A stretch of 64,000 nucleotides of DNA from Chamaecyparis obtusa (lineage: Eukaryota > Streptophyta > Pinopsida > Cupressales > Cupressaceae). The stretch covers positions 562,001-626,000 of the forward strand of contig BSBK01002080.1 of assembly GCA_027943335.1 (NCBI GenBank). Reading direction: 5' to 3'. The position numbers and the translations under genes are program-made. This document shows positions 54,434-64,000 of this stretch, in pieces (the stretch's first letter is position 1; every line of letters begins with the position of its first letter). Below the pieces are notes generated by a model, which was given only the letters and a program-made list of their open reading frames with translations, ran no database searches and was not told the DNA's origin.

Positions 54434-55387
54434 GGGCCTGTTTGGGTGCTGGAATTAGACTGGATATTCTGGAATTAGATTTCCGGATAATGTCAATTCT
54501 ATGTTTGTGTCCATCCAAAAAATTGGAATTGGAATTTCAAAATTCCATTTTGCCCCCAAAATGGGCATTTCATCTTCCACTCAAACAGGTGGAATTGGAA
54601 TTTCAAATCCCAATTCCAATTTTTATAAAACCAGATTTAATATTTCGTGGGATCCGTGACTATAAGGATGTATATTATATTGCTATAAGGATGTATATAT
54701 ATACATGTGTGTATATACATACATGTGTGTATATACATACATGTGTGTATATATGTGTATATATATACACGTGTATATACACACACATGTGTGTATTTGT
54801 GTATATATATACACACATGTGTGCATATATACACACGTATGTGTGTATATATACACACATGTTTCTATATATACACGTGTGTATATATATGTGAGTGCAT
54901 ATATACACACATTTGTATATAGAAACACACGTGTGTATATGTGTATGTGTGTATGTGTGTATGTGTATATGTATGTGTATACACACACATGTGTATGTGT
55001 GTATACACACACATGTGTGCATGTGTGTATATATACACATGTGTGCATATGTGTATACATGTGTTTATACATACATGTGTATATATACACACATGTGTAT
55101 GTGAATATATACACATGTGTGCAAATGTGTATATATACACACATGTATGTGTGTATATATACACACATGTATGTGTGTATATATGCAGACATATACACAC
55201 CATATTTAAAGAAATTAAAATAAAGAACTAAAATTCCTTATGCATCTTCTTAGTCATCTTCTGGGTGAACCAAACAGGTCAGCCCATATTCTGGAAATCA
55301 TTTTCAGGATTTGTATCTTCCAGAATTGCAGCATCTTCCAGAATTGACTGGAATTGGCATTTGGTATTCCAGCACCCAAACGGGCCC
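54434..55387. mobile_element. Tourist-like (PIF/Harbinger) MITE with satellite core
   Basis: TTA target duplications lie at 54431-54433 and 55388-55390. Inverted termini are GGGCCTGTTTGGGTGCTGGA at the left and its reverse complement, differing at one base, at the right. No transposase. The middle is a simple-sequence array. Confidence 0.85.
54693..55200. repeat. TATACACACATGTGTG-type palindromic satellite
   Basis: About 500 bases of alternating purine-pyrimidine repeat, variants of ATATATACACACATGTGTGT, self-complementary at every unit. All overlapping frames rich in Cys/Tyr/His/Ile on both strands come from it. Confidence 0.95.
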
Positions 55388-55399
55388 TTAACACCTTAC

Positions 55400-56693
55400 G
55401 CAGCAAGCTTCTTGTTCAAAATTGAAATAAAGGGTAACTGTTGTAGCAATGATGAAAGGGCACTTCCAATTTCTCTTAACTTGATACACCATTCACGGGA
55501 ATGGAAGGACCACAAATAAACAGCAAACAATCACTCAAACAGAAACTCTTTATATAACTGCTCCCAATGATGACAACCTCTGTTTCAATGAGAGTTGATG
55601 GAAGTCCCAACACTTTTGAATGTCACTACAATCTCTCATCACTAGAAGAGGACTCGCACATAGTAATAAACACCATATGGCAGAAGAACTATGTGCTCAC
55701 GGCAGTAGATATTTACTCTTGTCAACAGATATTTTATCCTTGACTTTAGAGCAATCTTTGCATGTAGCAACAGAATTATTAATTGCTTTACAAATGTATT
55801 GGACTCAGATATCCTGAAATATCCGTAAGGTTTTTGTCAATAGCAGGTAAAAATCACAGTTAAACTCATAAAGACAACTTATTCATTAGGTTTCCATAGA
55901 CTGATCGAAAATTTATTTCATACAATAAGAGCACCAAAATAATTGAATTAGTAAACAATTCTCAACCGGAGACTCCAACTAATGTTTTAATTTCAAATGA
56001 TGAATACAAAGCGTACCCATTTTATTGCAAGACGCCCAGGTTTACAAATTTGATAACTTCTAATATAAATCAGACCCAAAACAACTTCTGCAGTATGATC
56101 TACTCCTATAGCTGATGTTCGGTCTGAATGTGTAGTAGTGGCAGCCTTAATACTTGCCGCAGGAGATTTCCTCACCAATCCCAAATTGTGAATCCCAGAT
56201 GATAACTACGCTACCTTCTGAATAGAACCAACAGATTACTACAGACCTAGGGCGATGTCCAAGCTGCTTCTTACAAGGTTTCCATCTTGTAACCCTCTGG
56301 TAATTGCTGAGAATGCCATAAGAGCTGAAGAGATAAAAATCACAAATAAAACATAATAGCATAATCATTGCCTTCTAATTGCCGTCAGTCCCCTTTATAA
56401 AGACTCCTTCCAAACAGCAGCGAACTCCTCCATAAATCCTCACTTTCAGGTGACTTGACTTAAGCATTAAGTTTACCATTTATTAGAAATCCCTCCAAGA
56501 ATAAGTCACCAAGAAAATTCATTTATAAATTAAAGTGGCCCCATGTCTATAACTGAAAAATAGGAACTTAAGGAGTGGCCCCATAATGAATAGTTAAAAT
56601 AAAATTTCTTTGGACTTAGGCTTTTTGGCCTCTTATTTAATTAATCATTTTATACCCTTATTAATCCCCTGGCTCCATATCAGGGACATTACA
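55400..56693 (-). mobile_element. Probable minus-strand LTR, left end undefined
   Basis: It ends CAGGGACATTACA at 56693, the reverse complement of the local LTR head TGTAATGTCCC. Next to it at 56694-56712 the minus strand reads GACGGGAAAAGGGATA, polypurine-like. The opposite end could not be located. Confidence 0.4.
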
Positions 56694-56712
56694 TATCCCT
56701 TTTCCCGTCTTC

Positions 56713-57440
56713 AGTATTTTGATTTATATGACAAAGAATGAAATGCAACTAACACGAAAAATCTTCCGCATATAAATCATCACAATTAGTATTATTGCCG
56801 CTGAGCTTATAAAGGCCCAATGAAATATCTTTGAAATATTAATATTGAAACTAAAGTGCCAAAACAATACAGATAATAAGAAACAATGACTTTAGAGAGT
56901 TGATTTATTATTATATTCGCCCAATTCAATTCCTCCTTTTGATAGCACATGGAAACAATAATTTTATTGCCAAAGTATTATGGAAAGCAGTTATATTTTC
57001 AAATACTTGGTCATTCAAGAATAGATTCTGTTTAAATTGAAAATATTAAACATGGACCATAGTAAAGTTCTAGACACATGGATACAAAACCCTGAATGAC
57101 CCATTTTGTAAAGATTACCTGTGCAGTGTTCTCAAATGGACCATTCCCTAACTCTGTAAATCTCATTGAACATCCAACTAGAGAATCTGTGTGATTTTTC
57201 CTCCTTAGCCTAGATCAAATCACTCGTTGACGAAAAATGGCTTCCAAGCACATCCCGAGACAATTTGAGAAAATTCACAGATTAAATAAAAATTTATTCA
57301 TCAAAATCATATCCCCATCAATTCCTAAACTCTCCTTTTATAATATTATCTTTTCAATTCCGACAATTGCCTAATTAGTGACTTTAAAAAATTAATAGTC
57401 ACCTAATTTAATTATTAATATTATCTTTTAGTTAATTTTT
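56713..57440. other. Unassigned AT-rich sequence
   Basis: No gene or repeat boundary recognised. Confidence 0.4.
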
Positions 57441-57465
57441 AGGTAATAATCTTAGCATTCCTTTA

Positions 57466-59285
57466 TTGAGTCTCTTTTGGTTTTGCGCTCTCATTTCTAA
57501 AAATCCTCAAACCACTTATGCTACCACTGCAATCCTGGCTTTGGACATCATGGGTGGAGACAAGCTTCGTGTTGAGCCCGACAAGATCGATGATTACAAA
57601 AATGCTCTTGCTGTGTGGTTTGTGTGTAAGGAAGAATTGACCAATTCATGGAATATATGACTGGTTTTGATGAGAGTTTGTCTTGGCAGTTTGTTTCTTC
57701 TTGGGATGAAAGAAAGGTCAATATTGGCAGTATCACCTTTGAGGCGAACGAAGAGCTAATTGCGAAAGCGATTGGGCTTTGTACTAAGGGGAGGAAGTGG
57801 AAAAAGACAAGAAGGACTCCAAATGTTGCAAGCCTAAACCAATTCTTTCGCGGGAAGGAGCAACCTATAAAGCGTAGAGGTGGATTTGACAGCAAGAAAC
57901 TCCTAGAACCATGGGACCAGGGTTGTGTTGTTATCATGAAATATTTTACACTTGAAGGTTGTTTTGGGGTTTATTACTACTACAACCTCCCCTTCCTTAA
58001 GCACCTTAGAAATCACAACCTCATTTCTATTCCTTTCTTTCTGCTACATTATATGGGTAGTAATGTTAACGAAATTGCTAAAGTGAAGAATCAAGGGAAG
58101 AAATTTAGAATCTTACACCAAGGCATAACCTACAGACTGTATAAATTTCACCTTGCACTATGCCCTCCACAGGCTACCTCTGTCCAGGCTGCCCCTGCTT
58201 CAACCAGTTTTCCCTCTGTCAGTGTCTTACCTACCCTGAGACCTGGTAGAAAGCTTTGCATCAAAAATCCTAGCCTTAAAGCTCCTCAAGGACCTCCAAA
58301 TACCTCCCCCACCACTCAGTCGATTGAAATGCCTAGGGAGAAAAAATGAAGCAACCCTAGTATGGAGGTAAAACCCCTTAAAAAGGCCAGATTTAATATA
58401 CAATAGATTATTGTGATGTGGACAAAATTGCTAAAGTGAAGAATCAAAGGATGAAATTTAGAATCTTGAACCAAGGTATAATCTACAAGCTGTATAAATT
58501 TCACCTTGCACTATGCCTTCCACAAGCTACCTCTGTCCAAGCTGCCCCTGCTTCAACCAGTTTTCCCTCTGTCATGGTCTTACCTACCCTGAGACCTGGT
58601 AGAAAGCTTTGCATCAAAAATCCTAGCCTTAAAGCTCCTCAAGGACCTCCAAATACCTCCCCCACCACTCAGTCGATTGAAATGCCTAAGGAGAGAAAAT
58701 GAAGCAACCCTAGTATGGAGGTAAAACCCCTTAAAAAGGCCAAATTTAATATTCAATAGATTATTGTGATGTGAAAATCACAGAAGAAAAGAGCACCTTG
58801 GGACGCTCAACTAGACTTGCAATTAAACCTACTAGGAACGGGAAAATTCTGAAGGAGGATTCAAGCTCTGAGATTCAGAGAATACTGAGTAAGGGTGATG
58901 AGGAGAAAATCCCAGAGGAGGCCCTTTTTGCAAATGCCAGTTCCTCGTCTCATGTCTCTAAAAGCCTCAAAAATGATAGTGTTGATCTTGACCCTAAAAT
59001 TGAAACAAAGGCCATTTCTCTCTCCCCAACTCAAGATAGCGAGAAAACAATTGTGGAGGAATACAGTGTGCAGAAGGTCATTTGGGATGAGATTGGGAAC
59101 ATTAAAGTTGATATAGCAAGTATCGTTAAAGGAATGCAAAAGATTGCAGGAGGTCGCTCGTTTTGCACTTAAAGTTATGCATAGTTCAGCTACTACTCTT
59201 TGTTTGCTACGGGAGAAGATCCACAACGGGAAGGTTGCTAACGAGGATGATTTCAAGGAACTCTTCAAGTTCTTAACTGAAGACT
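57466..59285 (+). pseudogene. TE-encoded protein of unknown family, with internal duplication
   Basis: Frames shift at about 57650, 58400 and 58770. Pieces in order: KLRVEPDKIDDYKNALAVWF; SWDERKVNIGSITFEANEEL with IAKAIGLCTKGRKWKKTRRT; NQFFRGKEQPIKRRGGFDSK; a proline/serine-rich tail seen twice; and an acidic C-terminus (EEYSVQKVIWDEIGNIKVDI). The style (EANEELIAKAIGL, then a charged KxWKK) resembles repetitive plant gag-like or plant-mobile-domain proteins. I cannot name the family. Confidence 0.45.
58074..58779 (+). repeat. 353-bp tandem duplication inside the TE frame
   Basis: Units 58074-58426 and 58427 to about 58779 are near-identical (start ATTGCTAAAGTGAAGAATCA). Both end in the same place with AAAATGAAGCAACCC, giving the same stop after MPREKK / MPKERK. 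Confidence 0.92.
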
Positions 59286-59804
59286 AGCCCTGGATGTTGT
59301 TGTCCAAGCTCACAAACAAAAAGAAAAATTGAAATGTTGGCATTTGGTTTTTGGTGCTTTTTGGCTTTTTGTGCCCTATTGGGCCTTTGTTTAAAGTTCA
59401 TTGCTATTAGTAATAGGTTTTACAAAAACTCTATTTTGTTTAGCCTTGTGTAGCTTAGTAGTAAAACTTTTAAATACTCTTTGTACTCCTGTCGGTTTAG
59501 TTAGTATAGCTCTCTGGACTGCTATCTACTCTAGTACTAGTAGATGTCGGGTTGTTTTTTATAGAGGCAAGTATTGGTGCTTGTCTTTTTTTTGCCTTGT
59601 TAAAGTGTTGATAATGGTTTTCTGTTGGCAGTGCCCTTGGGGCTTTGTATTATGGGGCAGCACCCTTGTTTATGTTGCTGCTAATATCAAAGACTTTAGG
59701 AAATAATAATAATTAATTATTATTTAATCCCCTTTCCAAATATTTTAACTTTGAGAGTCAAATGATATTTTATTTTCCAATCTCGATAAAAATGTGACAC
59801 TACA
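59286..59804. other. Unassigned sequence ending in an LTR-head variant
   Basis: 59400-59706 is open on the plus strand but resembles nothing. AAAATGTGACACTACA at 59789-59804 is a diverged LTR head on the minus strand. Confidence 0.4.
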
Positions 59805-59820
59805 AGTCCTTCCATCCTGA

Positions 59821-60131
59821 GATTGATTGTCCTCAAGCAGTCGGAGATATGAATATCGAATCAACTGCCATCTACACCAAAATACCCCGGTCCCATAACA
59901 ATCTCATGAATTATTTGCCAAGAATCTGTTGCGCCACTTTGAAATATCTAAAATTTGCAACTCTTTATCTATATTATTCTTTGAGATTTTGTCAATCATG
60001 GCAATCCCTAGATCCCAACTCTGAACATCATCCTTAACATAAAACCTCAAAGATAAAGAAAAAACATTGCTCGTCAAATCATCAACAATAGTCGCACCTC
60101 TGTCAACTCCATGAATCAACACATCACCCAT
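59821..60131 (-). pseudogene. 3' remnant of another gypsy-type element (hairpin and accessory frame)
   Basis: 59821-59842 is a decayed copy of the hairpin beside the polypurine tract (GATTGATTGTCCTCAAGCAG). The adjoining minus-strand frame reads GDVLIHGVDRGATIVDDLTS, then VQSWDLGIAMID, equivalent in position and style to the accessory frames at 36762-38240. Confidence 0.45.
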
Positions 60132-61688
60132 GAAAGGAAATTGTCAAAATGCATAAACATAGGTTGCCAATGCAACCTCATTATGTCTACAAATAGCTAT
60201 GCCATTAAAACTTCCAATACATCTTGCTGAGGGACAAAGTGGAGATGCCCTATCCACTCAAATCCAAACTAGGACACAAGGGTAAGTCATTTCTTTCCAC
60301 AGAAAACTAGAAATACAAAGAAGAAAATGCCAAGGTAGAGGAAATGCAGAGTTCTCTTCAGAAATCAGATCTGGCCTTATGTGTGGAAATTTGATTTTTG
60401 TCCTCAGATTTTCAGAATATATCTTCTAGGCTATGGTTTTTCAAGACTAATGATTTGATTTTCTAACTCCAAGTGTAATGTCCCTGGTCGGGACCTTACG
60501 TAAATTTCTCATTTAAGTTTTGTGCGAACTAATTTTTTGTATCTTTTTTCTTAATCATAAATGAAATACTTATATTTCATCAATAATAGATTTTTTTATT
60601 AATTTCCTTATTAATTTATATCTTGATATATCATATTTATATTTATTATTATTTAATGATGTATTATATTTTGATTATTATTTATCTTTAATATTTTATA
60701 TGATATTCAACAACCGATTAATATATAACCTTGATGAAGAATATTGTAATGTCCTTACTTATTCTCCTTTATGTAATTTCCTGCAAAAACAGCATTAGTA
60801 AAGATAATATGTAACATTTATATGACTCATACTCTACTCCACGTTAGTAAGGGAGGGATTTGATTCTTAAGGCTGCCTCTAGGTTGGGCTTCACAGAATT
60901 CCCAATTCTCGTCTTGAGGGATATAGGATCCACTCTAAGCAATTGGGCTATCGACACATCATCCCATAGAGCACTGCCCATAAGAACCTCTTGCAAGCAA
61001 TAAATACATTCCAAGCCTACACATATGCATATGACTGGCAATCAGGCCTATGTGAGATTATAACAATCTTGAGACTAGGGAAACTATAACAATTTCCTTT
61101 AGCTCCCTCCAAATACAGGGATCCATCTCTAATGAATATAAGATTCATTTTATATGGAATCCGTATCATCATTTTAAGTGAGATTATAACAATCTCGAGA
61201 CTAGGGAAACTATAACAATTCCCTCTAGTCCCCTCCAGATATGGGATCCATCTGTTAATGAATATAAAATTCATTCTCTCTACGGTCCCATATCATCAAA
61301 TTGGGGTGCACATAAATGTACCATAAGATGTAAATTCACAATCCTGTATTCTCAAAAGAAATCCAAAAAACATTAATACCTATAACATAATCTGATAGGT
61401 CTCAATTGCACATGTATATAAATATATACTTAATACACGTCAATACATTTATAGACATCTTTATATGTAAAAGAAATAAGAAATCCTTTGAATATATATA
61501 TATATATAAATATAAATAATAATAATGAGATTATATGTAATAACTTACTGGTTGACTGCAAATACTTTTTAATCTGATGTGTTTGTTCCCTTTTATTCTT
61601 TCCTTATTTTCGACACAATATTGTTTTCTTGATTGTTTTGTTTTCTTGTCTATTTCCTTCCATTTTTTTCCTTACTCTCATCGCTGAC
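60132..61688. other. AT-rich sequence with LTR-head motifs and a 126-bp duplication
   Basis: TGTAATGTCCCTGGTCGGGA at 60474 and TGTAATGTCCTTAC at 60745 look like plus-strand LTR starts; no ends were found. Units starting GTGAGATTATAACAATC at 61052 and 61178 form a tandem duplication to about 61290. Confidence 0.4.
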
Positions 61689-61952
61689 TGTTGATATAAT
61701 GGCCTTTACGGCATATAGATCAACCATCTTAAGGCAATAATAATAAATATATTAGGATATATTTATTAGTGTAAATTGATATAAATAATAATAATAAATA
61801 TAGGTGATATTTATTATTTATTGTTTATCGATATTAATTACATATATATATAAGTGGCAATTTAAGTAAATAATAAATAAAAGGTTATTTATATTTCACT
61901 TGGGAATGCCCAAGTCAGCCACCTTGGGTGGAGGAGTTTATCTCCTGAAAAG

Positions 61953-61995
<43 letters not shown>

Positions 61996-62264
61996 ATTGA
62001 TTCTACAGGAGAGTTCATCAAAAACATAACATGATTCTCTCCTCTCAAGGATCGAATTCCTTACATATTTAGATCAGACCAATAGTAAAGGGCAAGATTG
62101 AAGATCTCAAGGTTCAGATCTGAAGTCTCTAAGGACTTATTCAGAGCTATAATCCGAGTATTATCTCTCTTTGTTCCTTGTGATTTCTTATATATCCTAT
62201 GCTTAGATTTGTTAGATTTCTATAGATTGATATATTACTAGTTAGAATCGGAAATATACTAACA
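61689..62264 (+). mobile_element. 5' LTR of a copia-like element
   Basis: 576 bp, starting TGTTGATATAATGG and ending ATATACTAACA directly before a primer site. TG...CA ends and the CTAACA|TGGTATCAGAGC junction are typical of Ty1/copia. A TA run occupies about 61953-61991. The 3' LTR must lie beyond the window. Confidence 0.75.
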
Positions 62265-62276
62265 TGGTATCAGAGC
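62265..62276 (+). other. Primer binding site (tRNA-Met type)
   Basis: TGGTATCAGAGC, adjoining the LTR with no spacer. Confidence 0.9.
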
Positions 62277-63050
62277 GAGGTTGAGTAAAAGATCCATTTC
62301 AGGTTTAGGAATTCAGTCTAACTCTTTCAAATCTAACAATGGCAAACTTGGGTTTGGCCGATACTTGATTTTTATGAGGGTTTCGATTCGTAATAACCTC
62401 AATTGTGAAGGTTGGCATCATCTTAAAATTAAGATTTAAAATTTGAACGTGCAAATGGTTTTTTATGTTTTCATTGGTTGTGAAACCACCTCATGATTGG
62501 TTAAGGAAGATAAGACGGATTAGATCTCAGGTTGTATCAATCCAATCTTATATATTTGGAAGAGTCAAATCACTCTAAATTATCCGATTGATAAAATACT
62601 AACTAATCCTCCCGTAACTGATTGATTCAAGCTTACATTGAGAGGGGGTATAATCTTATGATAAAATCTAAGCTTCGAAAGGTGAAGTTAAGGAGTGGCA
62701 TAAGACATTCATGGATAAATTATTTAAGTATACTATGAGATTCCATGGCAAGAACTGTATACTGGATACATGGGTTGGAGAGACCTACCTGGGGATGGCA
62801 TAAGAAGGGTTTTTCTTAATCATGGGCTCACTTGGTTTTGTAACTCTTTTCTCTTGCATTTTGGGTAGATCTTACTCCTTAAACATAGCTGGTTATTAAG
62901 ATGTTTCTATTATATTATGAGAATATATCTTATTGTTGTTTAAGCATAGCTGATTAACTGTCATTGGCATGACTGATTAGTTAACACATTTGTATGTATG
63001 AGGAGCATTCTTTACAGCATATCTATGCATATGGCTAAGTTGTTTCTTAT
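62277..63050 (+). pseudogene. Decayed gag/leader of the copia-like element
   Basis: ATGGCAAACTTGGG at 62339 is a plausible gag start but meets a stop after a few codons. CEGWHHLKIKI and GCETTS are only faint echoes of a copia gag. No longer frame. Confidence 0.35.
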
Positions 63051-63068
63051 GAATTGGATACTTGGAGA

Positions 63069-63830
63069 ATATCATGGATTTGATATCTCTTGGATCAGGG
63101 ATCCACACTTAGGTATATGGTGGACATCATGGACTTGATGTTTGGAAGCCATTGCTCTGAGCACTTGGTAAATATCATGGACTTGATATTCATTAGACCA
63201 ATGCTCGAGGATATCATGGATTTGATATCTCGTGGATTAGGGATCCACATCTAAGTAATTGGTGGACATCATGGACTTGATGTCGATAGGCCATTACTCC
63301 AAGTACTTGGTGAATATCATCGACTTGATATTCGTTAGACCAATGCTCTTAACATCATGGACTTGAAGTTGTTTTGATGTTATGGACATGACATTCCTTG
63401 AGTCTTGGTAACTCGTGGATTCAATTATCCACAGATTAGTTCATATACATCATTGATTTGATGATACCATGAATATCATGGACTTGATATTCTATTGGCT
63501 GAGTCAAGAGGACTCGTGGATTTAGTTATCCACAAATTGGATAGAAAACATCATGAATTTGATGATAACTTGTGTTTGGAAAGTATCATGGACTTGATAC
63601 TACCTTGAATATCATGGACTTGATATTCAAAACAGTCGAGGTGACTAGTGGATATAGGAAAATCACAAATTGATTGGAAATATCTGATATCATGGACTTG
63701 ATATCACTTATGGTTGATAAGCATCATGTACTTGATGTTATCATGAATATCATGGACTCGATATTCTTGGGTCGTGGAAACCAGTGGATCTAGGAAATCC
63801 ACATTTGGATGGTAAGCATCATATGATATG
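63069..63830 (+). repeat. Array of short co-varying hairpins
   Basis: About fifteen copies of a stem-loop of form arm-TGGACT-arm', e.g. AATATCATGGACTTGATATT (63171-63190), GATATCATGGATTTGATATC (63210-63229), AGTATCATGGACTTGATACT (63582-63601), ACATCATGGACTTGATGT (63124-63141). They are separated by spacers with GGATCCACA-like and AGTACTTGGT words. The arms change together between copies. Confidence 0.85.
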
Positions 63831-64000
63831 ATGTCCCTCATATAAATATGAGATGTATGGTTAAGGAATAATGAAGAACATTTGTGTTCTCATTATATCT
63901 TGTAGATAGAGATATACTATCATAGATAAGAGATCTATTGTAATGAACCTAGCTAGCTCTCAATCACAATCTAGATTTTTTCTTCAAATTAAATTGCAAT

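Noticed and set aside
54637..55231. Several long frames on both strands rich in Cys, Tyr, His, Ile and Thr
   Set aside because: All are readings of the palindromic TATACACACATG satellite.
57113..57190. Possible minus-strand exon SLVGCSMRFTELGNGPFENT
   Set aside because: Good donor but an acceptor with no pyrimidine tract, and only a vague resemblance to any domain.
1..64000. tRNA, rRNA or CRISPR features
   Set aside because: No cloverleaf, rRNA core or regularly spaced identical repeats seen; TGGTATCAGAGC sites are retroelement primer sites, not tRNA genes.

Overview
The window looks like nuclear DNA of a seed plant with a large, repeat-rich genome. A gymnosperm, most likely a conifer, is my inference. 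The reasons are one host gene whose exons lie up to 38 kb apart, nested and decayed LTR retrotransposons on both strands, hAT and Tourist-like DNA transposons, and AT-rich filler. I see no rRNA, tRNA, CRISPR or bacterial-type operon.

Host gene. The only recognisable host gene is on the minus strand. It is the 3' half of a polyribonucleotide nucleotidyltransferase of the plant mitochondrial PNP2 type. In transcription order the exons are: a tentative linker exon (54268-54407), the end of the KH domain (49113-49195), the first half of the S1 domain (45207-45350), the rest of S1 plus a long charged linker and the start of a second S1-like fold (6066-7127), and the terminal exon with the stop (4683-4787). 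Splice sites and reading phases of the last four exons agree. The catalytic RNase PH domains must lie beyond base 64000. The exon for the KH GxxG loop was not found. Bases 7128-45206 form one 38,079-bp intron, and most other features sit inside this intron or its neighbours.

Left flank (1-4000), beyond the gene end: a chromovirus integrase/chromodomain remnant with LTR-like sequence, a TC microsatellite and an L1-type LINE ORF1 remnant.

Giant intron. It holds a ~1-kb non-autonomous hAT element (8959-9978). Next is a nearly complete hAT transposon with a perfect 8-bp target duplication (10234-13784). After that come a gag-protease retroelement remnant (14564-16589) and a minus-strand non-autonomous LTR element with GTTAT duplications (16788-19114). 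Decayed LTR sequence follows (19120-23900). A complete but internally deleted Ty3/gypsy element with 1726-bp LTRs and CTTAA duplications occupies 23942-30016. A degenerate minus-strand TE coding region spans 30198-33560. A 5'-truncated minus-strand gypsy-type element (35990 to about 39700) carries an intronless PDS5-like cohesin-regulator fragment. A solo LTR with TATTT duplications lies at 42443-43893.

Right part. The upstream introns hold duplicated exon-edge sequence (45370-46230), a hAT fragment, a truncated copy of the GTTAT-type element (47275-48557), a TIR-flanked element (50235-51340) and a Tourist-like MITE stuffed with a TATACACACATG satellite (54434-55387). Further right are a TE ORF with a 353-bp internal duplication and a copia-type LTR with primer site (61689-62276). 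That LTR is followed by a striking array of short hairpins whose arms co-vary (63069-63830).

The most unusual items are the PDS5-gag chimera, the co-varying hairpin arrays shared by at least three elements, a paired NPLF accessory reading frame with a hairpin before the polypurine tract in two gypsy-type elements, and a PNP2 exon edge copied twice into its own intron with its splice AG lost.
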